DNA from: Arsenicicoccus bolidensis DSM 15745
GTDB taxonomy: Bacteria; Actinomycetota; Actinomycetes; Actinomycetales; Dermatophilaceae
NCBI RefSeq assembly: GCF_000426385.1
Contig: NZ_AUFG01000004.1
Coordinates: 111,163 to 175,162, forward strand
Length of the DNA stretch: 64,000 nt
Direction: 5' to 3'
In this document: one piece after another, positions 39,145-46,611 of the stretch
Position numbering within the stretch: the first letter of the stretch is position 1
Layout of the letters: each line of letters starts with the position of its first letter
Position numbers and translations under genes: made by a program
The notes under the pieces: generated by a model
The model's input: only the letters and a program-made list of their open reading frames with translations
Database searches by the model: none
What the model was told of the DNA's origin: nothing

Positions 39145-40064
39145 GGCGCTCGTCCCACGCGGGGGACACCGATGCCGTTCGGGTGGGGCACGCCGCCGCC
39201 CGCGACGACGGCCTGCACCAGGTCACCCAGCACGTCGGTCAGCAGGGCGAGCTCGTCCTCGCCCACCCCCGCCCATGCGTGGTCGACGAGGCGGTCGGTG
39301 ACGAGCTCGACCTGGGCGCGCCGACGCCGACCCTCGAGCGTGACGTCCCCGTCGGCCGTGAGCCAGCCCCGCGCCCGCAGCGAGTCCGTCGCGTCGGCCC
39401 ACTCCGTCTCGGTCCACCCGCGACGCGTGCGCTGGTCGCCGGGGGTGAGCCGCAGGGCGGTCATGAGGACGTTGGAGGCGGCGGGCGACAGGTCGGTGGC
39501 CTGCAGCGCCACGACGTGGGCGTCGCCGCGGAGCTCGCGCAGCGCCGTAGCCGCCCAGAACAGCGCGAGGTGAGGCGCGTCAGGACACGGCAGGTGGGCG
39601 TGCGCGGCGAACATCGGCCGGCCGTGGGGAGCCGCTGACCCGACACCGCGCACCAGCAGCTCGGCGACCGCGGCGACCCGGGGATCGCGCCCGTGGGGGC
39701 CCAGCAGACGGGTCGCGGCGGCGTCCACCACGTCATACCTCGCCGCGAGCGCGTCGGCCGGGGTCGTGCGCGTCCAGGCGTCGGGCAGCGCGCGGGCCAC
39801 CAGACGATGGGCGAACCCGTAGAAGCAGGCAGTGACGACGCTCGGGGGCACGGTGCCGAGGGCCGCCGACCGGGTCGCGAAGTAGCCCATCCACCCTCCC
39901 GCCAGGCCCAGCCGGGCGTAGCGGTCCGCGCGCTCCGGCGCGTAGTAGACGAGGGAGTGGTAGGTCTCGAGCAGCTGCCACAGCGTGCGCAGCGGCGGGA
40001 CCGGGCCCTCGGCCCCCATCTCGGACCGGGTCGTGATCACGCCCATCGGCTCGTCGTGCTCCAC
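39141..40064 (-). CDS. SCO6745-like (SalK-type) helix-turn-helix family protein
   Basis: A 307-residue protein with LWQLLETYHSLVYYAPERADRYARLGLAGGWMGYFATRSAALG reflected at its start and HLALFWAATALRELRGDAHVVAL mid-way, the pattern of the actinobacterial SCO6745 family. The C-terminal half looks like a degenerate MarR-type winged helix (WADATDSLRARGWLTADGDVTLEGR). The exact role is unknown. The GTG at 40064 follows GGAGGACCC, a perfect ribosome site. It is coupled to the frameshifted regulator gene downstream. Confidence 0.82.
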   Translation of the reverse strand: MEHDEPMGVITTRSEMGAEGPVPPLRTLWQLLETYHSLVYYAPERADRYARLGLAGGWMGYFATRSAALGTVPPSVVTACFYGFAHRLVARALPDAWTRTTPADALAARYDVVDAAATRLLGPHGRDPRVAAVAELLVRGVGSAAPHGRPMFAAHAHLPCPDAPHLALFWAATALRELRGDAHVVALQATDLSPAASNVLMTALRLTPGDQRTRRGWTETEWADATDSLRARGWLTADGDVTLEGRRRRAQVELVTDRLVDHAWAGVGEDELALLTDVLGDLVQAVVAGGGVPHPNGIGVPRVGRAP

Positions 40065-40152
40065 GGGTCCTCCGGTCTGCCGTCGGTATGTCGTCCCCAC
40101 CGCCTCGCAGGGTGCCCCGAGGCGCTGACGGACCGCTGACGTGGTCGGCGGC

Positions 40153-40440
40153 TCAGCCGACCACGTCGATCAGCTCGCGCAGCGCCGCGACGTGGTCGAG
40201 CAGCGCTGCCCGTCCGGTGTCGGTCAGGGCCACCCAGGTCGTGCGGCGGCCCGCGCGGACGCCCTTGCGGGAGCGGACGTAGCCCGCGCCGGCGAGGGCG
40301 GCGACGTGCTTGGACAGCACCGAGTCGCTCACGCCCAGCACCTCTCGCAGGGTCGCGAACTCGGCCTCGGTGACGGTGGAGAGGGTCGTGAGCAGCTGGA
40401 GCCGCGCGGGGGCGTGGACCAGCGGGTCGAGCGTCGCCAT
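40153..40440 (-). CDS. Winged-helix transcriptional regulator (MarR/ArsR-like)
   Basis: A compact 95-residue DNA-binding protein. PARLQLLTTLSTVTEAEFATLREVLGVSDSVLSKHVAALAGAGYV contains the helix-turn-helix, and RRTTWVALTDTGRAALLDHV the wing and dimer helix. Such small regulators commonly sit next to a membrane protein and control only that pair, as here: its ATG overlaps the stop of the upstream membrane-protein gene by one base. The inverted repeat at 41006-41030 is the likely operator. Confidence 0.88.
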   Translation of the reverse strand: MATLDPLVHAPARLQLLTTLSTVTEAEFATLREVLGVSDSVLSKHVAALAGAGYVRSRKGVRAGRRTTWVALTDTGRAALLDHVAALRELIDVVG

Positions 40441-41003
40441 CAGCCGACCACCACCAGGGCCGCGATGCCCAGGGCGAGGGCCAGCGCGTAGGCGGCGAGC
40501 AGCCGCGGCGAGGCGCCACGGGCGCGGGCGACCGGGTCCTGCCGGTAGGCGTTCCACCACTGCCAGGTCCCGAGGGCGTAGCCGGCCCCGCCCACGAGCG
40601 AGAGGGCCGCGACCAGGAGCCACTGCGAGGCGAAGGCCGCCCAGATCGCCCCGGCCAGCCCGGCGAGGTAGAGGAGGCTCGACGGAGAACCCGAACCGAG
40701 GAAGACCTGGTTGGCGAGCCCGTCCACCCGCACGCCGTTGACCCGGCGGAAGTGTCGGAGCAGGAGAGCTCCGGCAGCGCCGAAGGCCACGAGCCCGCCG
40801 AGGACGACCACCATCCCCGTGGCCGTCTGCTGGGCGATGCCCCAGGCGGCGCTCCCGACCTGCACGGCGGTGGCCGCGACCAGAGCGGCAAAGACTCCCG
40901 CGGGGATCCTCAGGCGGCCGGTGAGGTTGTCGCGGGCCGCGTCGGCACTGGCGAGCAGGGATCGGATGTCGTCGGGGTCGGGGCGAGCCGCGTTGGTTTC
41001 CAT
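40440..41003 (-). CDS. Four-helix membrane protein of unknown function
   Basis: A 187-residue protein with four or five membrane segments (VFAALVAATAVQVGSAAW; MVVVLGGLVAFGAAGALLL; LLYLAGLAGAIWAAF; LLVAALSLVGGAGYALG; LLAAYALALALGIAALVVV). Its N-terminus (DDIRSLLASADAARD) is cytoplasmic. I do not recognise the family. It is co-transcribed with the small winged-helix regulator. Confidence 0.82.
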   Translation of the reverse strand: METNAARPDPDDIRSLLASADAARDNLTGRLRIPAGVFAALVAATAVQVGSAAWGIAQQTATGMVVVLGGLVAFGAAGALLLRHFRRVNGVRVDGLANQVFLGSGSPSSLLYLAGLAGAIWAAFASQWLLVAALSLVGGAGYALGTWQWWNAYRQDPVARARGASPRLLAAYALALALGIAALVVVG

Positions 41004-41005
41004 GT

Positions 41006-41030
41006 TGGAAAGTATGCGCTCAACTTTCCA
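41006..41030. promoter_or_regulatory. Inverted repeat operator before the regulator/membrane-protein pair
   Basis: TGGAAAGT and ACTTTCCA form a perfect 8-bp inverted repeat with a nine-base spacer, starting three bases from the start codon at 41003 (minus strand) and 29 bases before the divergent lipoprotein ATG at 41059. Such a position would block initiation in both directions. The regulator at 40153-40440 is the likely binder. Confidence 0.65.
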
Positions 41031-41058
41031 CTATGGCAAGCAGCTCGAGGGGAGCAGG

Positions 41059-41511
41059 ATGGCAGACATGCCGCACCTCGCCCGGCTCGACGTCGTCGCC
41101 CTCGTGGCCTCGGCGGCTGCCCTGGGTCTCGTGGCCTGCTCCTCCACGCCGCAGGGCGGGGAGCGGTCGACCACGCCGACCTCGATCAGCGCCTCCGCAG
41201 CCACCACCGCCGGCGCCGGAGGGGCTGGGGGTGCCGGGGGTGCCGTCGAGGACCTGGAGACTGCCTGCTCGAGGCAGGTCACCTATTGGGTGGGCCAGCA
41301 GCTCCGGCGGGCCCCCGACCAGGGGTTCGATTACCAGGAGATGGGGTTGTCCGGGCGCACGTACGACGTCGTGCGGGCGGTGACGTCCGCCGCCCGCGCC
41401 GCCCGCCGCAGCGACGACGACTGGGTCGCGCAGCGCTCCCGGTCCGCCTGCCGCGAGGCGGTCGCGCGGTGGACCAGCGCGCCGGCGCCCGAGGGCGGTG
41501 GGTGGCCGTGA
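41059..41511 (+). CDS. Small secreted lipoprotein, unknown function
   Basis: A 150-residue protein with a lipoprotein signal (VALVASAAALGLVACSS, Cys about residue 26), then a Ser/Thr/Ala/Gly-rich linker with GGAGGAGGA, then a short domain (VEDLETACSRQVTYWVGQQLRRAPDQGFDYQEMG). I do not recognise the domain; it has three cysteines. AGGATGG-type ribosome site overlaps the start. It is divergent from the regulator pair and may share its operator. Confidence 0.75.
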   Translation: MADMPHLARLDVVALVASAAALGLVACSSTPQGGERSTTPTSISASAATTAGAGGAGGAGGAVEDLETACSRQVTYWVGQQLRRAPDQGFDYQEMGLSGRTYDVVRAVTSAARAARRSDDDWVAQRSRSACREAVARWTSAPAPEGGGWP

Positions 41512-41531
41512 CGAGGCGCCCCGGTGCTCGC

Positions 41532-42443
41532 TCAGCCGCGTCGGCGTGCCCTGCGCCGGCGCCACCACAGGACGAGGGGCACGACCACCACGGCGAGCGG
41601 CAGGACCAGCGGGAGGCTGAAGCCCAGCAGCGCTGCGAGGGCGGTGAGCAGGCCGAGGAATGCGCGCCACCCCGCGTGCCAGCCGGCCTGGAACCCGGAC
41701 CGGTCCTCGGCGGCGCGGGCCTCGGCAGCGGGCTGGGTCAGCGACAGGGTGATCGTCGACATGGCGGCCTGCGACCGCAGCGTCGCGAGCTGCGCCTGCA
41801 GCCCCTCCAGGTCGGCCTCGCGACGGGTGAGCTCCGACTCGAGCCGGGTGATGTCCTCGATCGACGCCGCGCGGGCCATCAGGGCCCGGGTGCGGTCGAG
41901 GCTGGCCTGCATCGTCTTGACGCGCCCGGCCGTGTCGGCGACCTGGCCCGTGACGTCCTCGGCGCGGACGGTCCGCGCCGTGACGGTGCCGACCTTGGCG
42001 AGGTCCTCGACCGCCGCGTCGAACCTCGCCTCGGGCACCCGCAGGGTGAACGTGTCGGTGGAGGAGGAGCCGGGGCCGGTGGAGCGGCGCAGCTCCTCGT
42101 TGGCGACGACCCCGTCGTAGGACGCCACCAGCGTCCGCACCCGCGCCGCGGCCGCGCCGAGATCGGTGACGGTGGCCTCAAGGGTGCCGGTCCGGACGAC
42201 GTCGCGCTTCTGGACGGCCCGCGCTCCGGACGACGCCCCGGGTGCCATGGCCGCGACGGAGCCCGTGGGGGTGGCCCCGGGCGTGGCCGCCGAGGAGGCG
42301 AGCTGTTCCTGGCCGGGGTCGCCCGGTGCGGCTCCGGAGGTGGACGACCCGGACCCGCTGGTGCAGGCGGTCATCGCGATCAGTGCGGCGACCCCGAGAG
42401 CGAGGGGTGCGGCATACGGCCTGGGAGCTGCGTTGCGCCTCAT
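41532..42443 (-). CDS. DUF4349 domain lipoprotein
   Basis: A 303-residue protein. The lipobox is IAMTACTSG (Cys about residue 27), followed by a Ser/Ala/Gly/Pro linker. RDVVRTGTLEATVTDLGAAAARVRTLVASYDGVVANEE opens the DUF4349 domain, ending in a coiled coil (IEDITRLESELTRREADLEGLQAQLATLRSQ region, about residues 186-216) and a C-terminal membrane helix with a basic stop (WWRRRRARRR). It should be anchored at both ends outside the membrane. Function unknown. Confidence 0.88.
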   Translation of the reverse strand: MRRNAAPRPYAAPLALGVAALIAMTACTSGSGSSTSGAAPGDPGQEQLASSAATPGATPTGSVAAMAPGASSGARAVQKRDVVRTGTLEATVTDLGAAAARVRTLVASYDGVVANEELRRSTGPGSSSTDTFTLRVPEARFDAAVEDLAKVGTVTARTVRAEDVTGQVADTAGRVKTMQASLDRTRALMARAASIEDITRLESELTRREADLEGLQAQLATLRSQAAMSTITLSLTQPAAEARAAEDRSGFQAGWHAGWRAFLGLLTALAALLGFSLPLVLPLAVVVVPLVLWWRRRRARRRG

Positions 42444-42549
42444 GCCAGGTGAGACCGGACGGCCGGGCGAGAGCGTTCCGACCTGCGCGGTCACGGTCGG
42501 GTGACGATCCCGGTGCCGGGCTGTCAGTCCCGGATGGGATGATGCGGGC

Positions 42550-43278
42550 ATGAGTCTGAAGCCCCAGCAGCACCGCCGTCCGTCCCCCGCCGAGGTCCGC
42601 GCGATCAACGACTCGATCCGCTACACCATGTGGTCCGTCTTCCAGGTCACCGACTCCGTGGGTGACGAGGCGGAGCGCGAGGCGCTGCTGGCCGAGGCGC
42701 AGCAGTTCTTCGCCGGGCTGGCCGAGGCCGGTCAGGTGACGGTGCGCGGGATCTACGACGTGGCGGGGCTGCGGGCGGACGCCGACTTCATGGTCTGGTG
42801 GCACGGCGAGTCGGTCGAGGCCGTGCAGCGCGCCTACCACGCGTTCCGCCGGACCGGACTGGGCCGCGCGTGCGACCCGGTCTGGTCCAACGTCGCGATC
42901 CACCGCCCGGCCGAGTTCAACAAGAGCCACATCCCGGCGTTCATGGCCGACGAGACCCCGCGCGCCTACGTCTGCGTCTACCCCTTCGTGCGGTCCTACG
43001 AGTGGTACCTCCTGGCCGACGAGGAGCGTCGCGACCTGCTCGTCGAGCACGGCAAGATGGCCCGCGACTACCCGGACGTGCGCGCCAACACCGTCGCCAG
43101 CTTCGCCCTCGGCGACTACGAGTGGCTGCTGGCCTTCGAGGCCGACGACCTGCACCGGATCGTGGACCTCATGCGTCACCTGCGCGGCGCTGCCGCCCGT
43201 CGGCACACGCGCGAGGAGGTGCCGTTCTTCACCGGCCCGCGCGTGGAGCTCGAGCAGCTCGTCGCCGACCTGCCCTGA
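42550..43278 (+). CDS. hemQ: Coproheme decarboxylase HemQ (ChdC)
   Basis: HemQ turns coproheme III into heme b by two oxidative decarboxylations, the last step of the coproporphyrin-dependent heme pathway of Gram-positive bacteria. The 242-residue protein belongs to the chlorite dismutase superfamily: [10 protein letters not shown] at residue 24, [25 protein letters not shown] with the catalytic Tyr, and [25 protein letters not shown] ends six bases before the ATG at 42550, suggesting a leaderless mRNA. The gene stands alone. Its stop codon is the first three bases of the 74-bp structured element. Confidence 0.95.
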   Translation: MSLKPQQHRRPSPAEVRAINDSIRYTMWSVFQVTDSVGDEAEREALLAEAQQFFAGLAEAGQVTVRGIYDVAGLRADADFMVWWHGESVEAVQRAYHAFRRTGLGRACDPVWSNVAIHRPAEFNKSHIPAFMADETPRAYVCVYPFVRSYEWYLLADEERRDLLVEHGKMARDYPDVRANTVASFALGDYEWLLAFEADDLHRIVDLMRHLRGAAARRHTREEVPFFTGPRVELEQLVADLP

Positions 43279-43349
43279 CCTACCTCAGGTCGTCACGTCC
43301 GCCTGGGCTGGCACCCCAGGTGGATGTGTCGAAGGCGGGTCGATCTCGT
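43276..43349 (+). repeat. 74-bp structured element, copy 1 (3' end of hemQ)
   Basis: This element begins with the hemQ TGA and matches the copy at 44594-44667 (opposite strand) at 61 of 74 positions with no gap. Both can form a hairpin of element positions 20-31 with 41-52 (CCTGG/CCAGG core). Here position pair 25/47 is C-G where the other copy has G-C, and pairs 22/50 and 26/46 are G-T where the other has A-T. A smaller hairpin ACCT-C-AGGT lies at the start. I infer a structured 3' element in the mRNA. Confidence 0.8.
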
Positions 43350-43432
43350 CATACCGCAGGAGGAGGTATGGCGGGGCCGAACCATCCTCACGGGGGATGA
43401 CCCACGCCGCCGGCCCGCCTAGCGTCGTGGGT

Positions 43433-44116
43433 ATGACGACGAACCAGCCCACCACGACGACCTCACTGTTCCTGCTGGTCCTCAAGGACGACGGCAAGCC
43501 CGAGTCGATGGGGCAGCAGACGGGCTACGGCCTCGCCGGGGCACTGCTCTCCGACCTCGTCGCGGCCGGACGGCTCGGCGTGAGCGACGACGGCAAGAAG
43601 CTGCGGGTCCTCGACGCCGGACCGACCGGGGACGACCTGCTCGACGAGGGTCTGCGCAGGTTCGGTGACAAGGACGGCAAGCCTCTCTCCTCGGTGATCC
43701 CCGGCGCCGCCCGCAAGCTCGAGCGTGAGGTCGGCGACTACCTCGCGCGGCGCGGGGTGGTGCGCGTCGAGGAGGGCGGGATGCTGGGCCTCAAGCCGCA
43801 GCGCTACCCGATCGTCGACACGAGCCGCGAGGCCGAGCTGCGCCGCGGGCTGGTCGAGGTCCTGCGCGGAGCCTCGCCGACGGTCGAGCGGCACGCGCTG
43901 ATCGGGCTGGTCCACGGCCTGGAGCTGGGCACCAAGGTCTTCGATCCTGACGAGGTCGGCCTGGACAAGAGTGACCTCAAGCGACGGATCAAGGCCGTCG
44001 CGGAGTCCGCGGGGCCCGGCGCGGACGGCGTCGCCCGGGCGGTGCAGTCCGCCAACACCGCGATGATCACGGCGATCACGGTGGCGACCGTCTCCTCCAC
44101 GAGCGGCTCCAGCTGA
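43433..44116 (+). CDS. GPP34 family phosphoprotein (GOLPH3/Vps74-like)
   Basis: A 227-residue protein: SLFLLVLKDDGKPE opens the GPP34 fold, GALLSDLVAAGRLGVSDDGKKLRVLDAGPTGDDLLDEGL follows (about residues 35-75), and LVHGLELGTKVF lies near residue 162. In eukaryotes this fold binds phosphatidylinositol 4-phosphate; bacterial members, common in actinobacteria, have no settled role. TAGCGT ends seven bases before the ATG at 43433, indicating a leaderless mRNA. The C-terminus is a hydrophobic/Thr/Ser-rich segment. Confidence 0.9.
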   Translation: MTTNQPTTTTSLFLLVLKDDGKPESMGQQTGYGLAGALLSDLVAAGRLGVSDDGKKLRVLDAGPTGDDLLDEGLRRFGDKDGKPLSSVIPGAARKLEREVGDYLARRGVVRVEEGGMLGLKPQRYPIVDTSREAELRRGLVEVLRGASPTVERHALIGLVHGLELGTKVFDPDEVGLDKSDLKRRIKAVAESAGPGADGVARAVQSANTAMITAITVATVSSTSGSS

Positions 44117-44162
44117 TCTCGGAGGCGCGACGGGCCTGGCGGGCGATCGCTAGGCTCGCCGC

Positions 44163-44534
44163 ATGATCACCGCCGTGCACACCCTCATCTACTCCGACGA
44201 CCCCGACGCGACCAGGGCGTTCCTGCGCGACGTGCTGCAGCTGCCCAGCGTCGGCGGCGACGAGTGGCCGATCTATTGGACCGGACCCTCGGAGCTGGGC
44301 GTCCACCCGACGGTGTCGGACCAGGACGGTCAGGCCTGGACCACCGGTACCCATCACGAGATCGCGCTGATGTGCGACGACGTCGCCGCCACGCGCGCCG
44401 AGCTGGAGGCGCGCGGAGCGACCTTCACGGGCGACACCCAGGACATGGGGTGGGGGATCGGCGCGACGGTCGAGGTCCCCGGCGCGGACGGGATCCTGAT
44501 CTACCAGCCGCGCCACGAGGTCGCCCACTCCTGA
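44163..44534 (+). CDS. VOC-family protein (glyoxalase/bleomycin-resistance fold)
   Basis: A 123-residue single-domain protein with AVHTLIYSDDPDATRAFLRDVLQLPSV at the start and GIGATVEVPGADGILIYQPRH at the end, the two beta-alpha-beta modules of the fold. Possible metal ligands are His 6 and a late Glu/His. The role is unknown. TAGGCT ends six bases before the ATG at 44163, another leaderless start. Confidence 0.88.
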   Translation: MITAVHTLIYSDDPDATRAFLRDVLQLPSVGGDEWPIYWTGPSELGVHPTVSDQDGQAWTTGTHHEIALMCDDVAATRAELEARGATFTGDTQDMGWGIGATVEVPGADGILIYQPRHEVAHS

Positions 44535-44593
44535 CGGAGCAGGAGCCCCGGTCGGTGTCGGGGGGCGGGCGGGGACGGCATACGGGCACGACC

Positions 44594-44667
44594 ACGAGAT
44601 CCGCCTGGGTTCGACACATCGACCTGGCGTGCGAACCCAGGTCGATGTGACTACCTGAGGTAGGTCA
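44594..44667 (-). repeat. 74-bp structured element, copy 2 (3' end of msrB)
   Basis: Read on the minus strand it starts with the msrB TGA, exactly as copy 1 starts with the hemQ TGA. ACATCGACCTGG and CCAGGTCGATGT form a perfect 12-bp stem with a nine-base loop. A competing 10-bp stem, CCTGGGTTCG with CGAACCCAGG, shares half of it, so two structures exclude each other in this copy. The first 20 bases form TGAC-TACCT-C-AGGTA-GTCA with one bulge. Confidence 0.8.
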
Positions 44668-45075
44668 GCGGGGGGCGAGGCGCATCGACACGGAGTTGAT
44701 GCAGTAGCGCTGGTCCGTCGGGGTGGGGTAGCCCTCGCCCTCGAAGACGTGGCCCAGGTGCGAGCCGCACTGCGCGCACAGCACCTCGGTGCGGGTCATC
44801 CCGAGCGAGCGGTCCTCGTGCAGCTCGACGTTGTCCGCCTCGGAGGGGGCGTAGAACGACGGCCACCCGCAGTGCGAGGGGAACTTCTCGGTGTGGGTGA
44901 ACAGCTCGGCGCCGCACGCGCGGCAGCTGTAGACGCCCTCGGTGGTCGTGTCGGTGTACTCGCCGACGAAGGGCCGCTCGGTGCCGGCCTGGCGCAGGAC
45001 GGCATACTCGCTCGGGCTCAGCTCGGCCCGCCACTGCTCGTCGGACTTGGTCACGGGGTACTCGCGCTGGGTCAT
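44665..45075 (-). CDS. msrB: Peptide-methionine (R)-S-oxide reductase
   Basis: MsrB repairs R-methionine sulfoxide in proteins using thioredoxin-type electrons. The 136-residue protein has both zinc pairs (CRAC near residue 50, CAQC near residue 99), GWPSFYAP, and the catalytic Cys in RYCINSVSMRL near the end. Start is the ATG at 45075. It is a single gene divergent from the PrimPol gene; its stop lies in structured element copy 2. Confidence 0.95.
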   Translation of the reverse strand: MTQREYPVTKSDEQWRAELSPSEYAVLRQAGTERPFVGEYTDTTTEGVYSCRACGAELFTHTEKFPSHCGWPSFYAPSEADNVELHEDRSLGMTRTEVLCAQCGSHLGHVFEGEGYPTPTDQRYCINSVSMRLAPR

Positions 45076-45137
45076 ACTGGGTCCAACCGCGCGGGGTCGC
45101 CGCAGATTCCGCTCAACCGGGCCGACAGGAGCACGTC

Positions 45138-46172
45138 GTGGCGAGCAAGGCCATCTCGATCGAGGTCCCGGGGCCGGACGGCGAGACGCGGCAGGTGCGG
45201 GTCTCGAGCCCGGACCGGGTGATGTGGCCGGACGATGGGATCACCAAGGAGGACCTGGCCCGCTACGTCGTGGCCGTGGGGGACCGGCTGGTGGCCAGGC
45301 TGGCGGACCGTCCGGTGACGCTGCAGCGCTTCCCCGAGGGCGTCACCGGCGAGGAGTTCTACTCCAAGAACCCTCCCCGCGGCGTCCCCGACTTCGCCCG
45401 CACCGTCATGTGCACCTATCCCTCCGGCCGCCAGCACCCGCAGCTCGTCGTCGACGAGGTCGCGACCGCGGTGTGGGCCGTGCAGATGAACACCGTGACC
45501 TTTCACCCCTGGCCTGTGACCACGGCGGACACCGACGACCCGGACGAGCTGCGCATCGACCTCGACCCGCAGCCCGGCACCGGCTTCGCTCAGGCCGTCG
45601 AGGCGGCGACCGTGCTGCGTGAGGTGATGGTCGAGGCGGGCCTGACGCCCTTCGTCAAGACGAGCGGCAACCGCGGGCTGCACGTGTTCGCACCGATCGA
45701 GCCGACGCACGAGTTCCTCGAGGTGCGGCACGCGGTCATCGCGATCGCCCGCGAGCTCGAGCGACGGGTCCCCGACCTCGTCACCACGGCCTGGTGGAAG
45801 GAGCTGCGGGGCGAGCGGATCTTCGCCGACTTCAACCAGGCCTGTCGCGACCGCACCCTGGCCGGCGCCTACAGCCCGCGCCCCCTGGCGGGTGCGCCCG
45901 TCAGTATGCCGATCGCCTGGGACGTCCTCGGCGAGATCGCCCCCGGCGACTACACCGTGCGGACGACGCCCGAGATCGTGGCCTCCGAGGACGACGCGTG
46001 GGCGGGCTTCGACGACGCCCGGGCACGCGTGGACACCGCCTTGCAGTGGTGGCAGCGCGACGTCGAGGAGCACGGGCTGGGGGAGCTCAACTTCCCGCCC
46101 GACTACCCCAAGATGCCGGGGGAGCCGCCCCGCGTGCAGCCGTCCCGGGCCCGCAAGGTCGACGACGCCTGA
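45138..46172 (+). CDS. LigD-type DNA polymerase/primase (stand-alone, Prim-PolC/PolD1-like)
   Basis: A 344-residue archaeo-eukaryotic primase-superfamily polymerase. The catalytic pair is in RIDLDPQPG (about residue 138), TSGNRGLHVFAPI binds the nucleotide, and WWKELRGERIFADFNQ carries the third acidic residue. It is the polymerase domain alone, without LigD ligase or nuclease parts. In mycobacteria a stand-alone PolD1/Prim-PolC works with LigC in gap filling during base excision repair, and a LigC gene lies just downstream here. GGAGCACGTC precedes the GTG at 45138. Confidence 0.92.
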   Translation: MASKAISIEVPGPDGETRQVRVSSPDRVMWPDDGITKEDLARYVVAVGDRLVARLADRPVTLQRFPEGVTGEEFYSKNPPRGVPDFARTVMCTYPSGRQHPQLVVDEVATAVWAVQMNTVTFHPWPVTTADTDDPDELRIDLDPQPGTGFAQAVEAATVLREVMVEAGLTPFVKTSGNRGLHVFAPIEPTHEFLEVRHAVIAIARELERRVPDLVTTAWWKELRGERIFADFNQACRDRTLAGAYSPRPLAGAPVSMPIAWDVLGEIAPGDYTVRTTPEIVASEDDAWAGFDDARARVDTALQWWQRDVEEHGLGELNFPPDYPKMPGEPPRVQPSRARKVDDA

Positions 46173-46208
46173 GCAGCAGCCGCGGGACGCGGACGGGGTC
46201 AGCAGGGG

Positions 46209-46487
46209 TCAGCAGGCGAGGTCGTTGTCGGCCTGCATCGCGAGCATCGCGGCGCCGATGGCGGTGACGTGGCCGATGCGGGTCCGCTGACCGTCGAGGA
46301 CCTCCACCCGGACGGCGCGCAGGGTCTGGAGCGCCTCGAGCGCCGCGAGCACCTCGTCGCCACGCAGACCCGTGCGAGCCACGACCGCGGAGATCTCGTG
46401 GGTGGGGCCGCCGAGCAGGTCCAGCTGCTCCACGGCGCGGAGCACCGGGAGGTCACGGCTGGCCCAGGTGGCGGCAGGCGAGGTCAT
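46209..46487 (-). CDS. Small hypothetical protein, possible winged-helix fold
   Basis: A 92-residue protein between the convergent polymerase and ligase genes. SRDLPVLRAVEQLDLLGGPTHEISAVVARTGLRGDEVLAALEALQTLRAVRVEVLDG resembles a winged helix-turn-helix but I cannot place it in a family. ATG at 46487 is preferred over an upstream start at 46508. No strong ribosome site is visible; GACAGT six bases upstream could be a -10 of a leaderless gene. Confidence 0.55.
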   Translation of the reverse strand: MTSPAATWASRDLPVLRAVEQLDLLGGPTHEISAVVARTGLRGDEVLAALEALQTLRAVRVEVLDGQRTRIGHVTAIGAAMLAMQADNDLAC

Positions 46488-46611
46488 GACGTCACTGTCA
46501 CACGGCATATCCGCAGGTCGGGGCCACTATCGGGGAACGCGGACGGGGTTCACCTGGATGCAGAGTGACCCGGTGACGTTCGGTCGCGAGAACTTGACTG
46601 GCTGTCGTGCG

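Noticed and set aside
35456..40064. Antibiotic biosynthetic cluster suggested by the SARP-like regulator
   Set aside because: No synthase, tailoring set or resistance gene is present.
43279..44667. Composite transposon with the two 74-bp elements as terminal inverted repeats around the GPP34 and VOC genes
   Set aside because: Each copy starts exactly in the stop codon of a flanking core gene, no transposase is present, and the shared hairpin with a compensatory change fits RNA structure better. I keep a small mobile-repeat origin as a possibility only.
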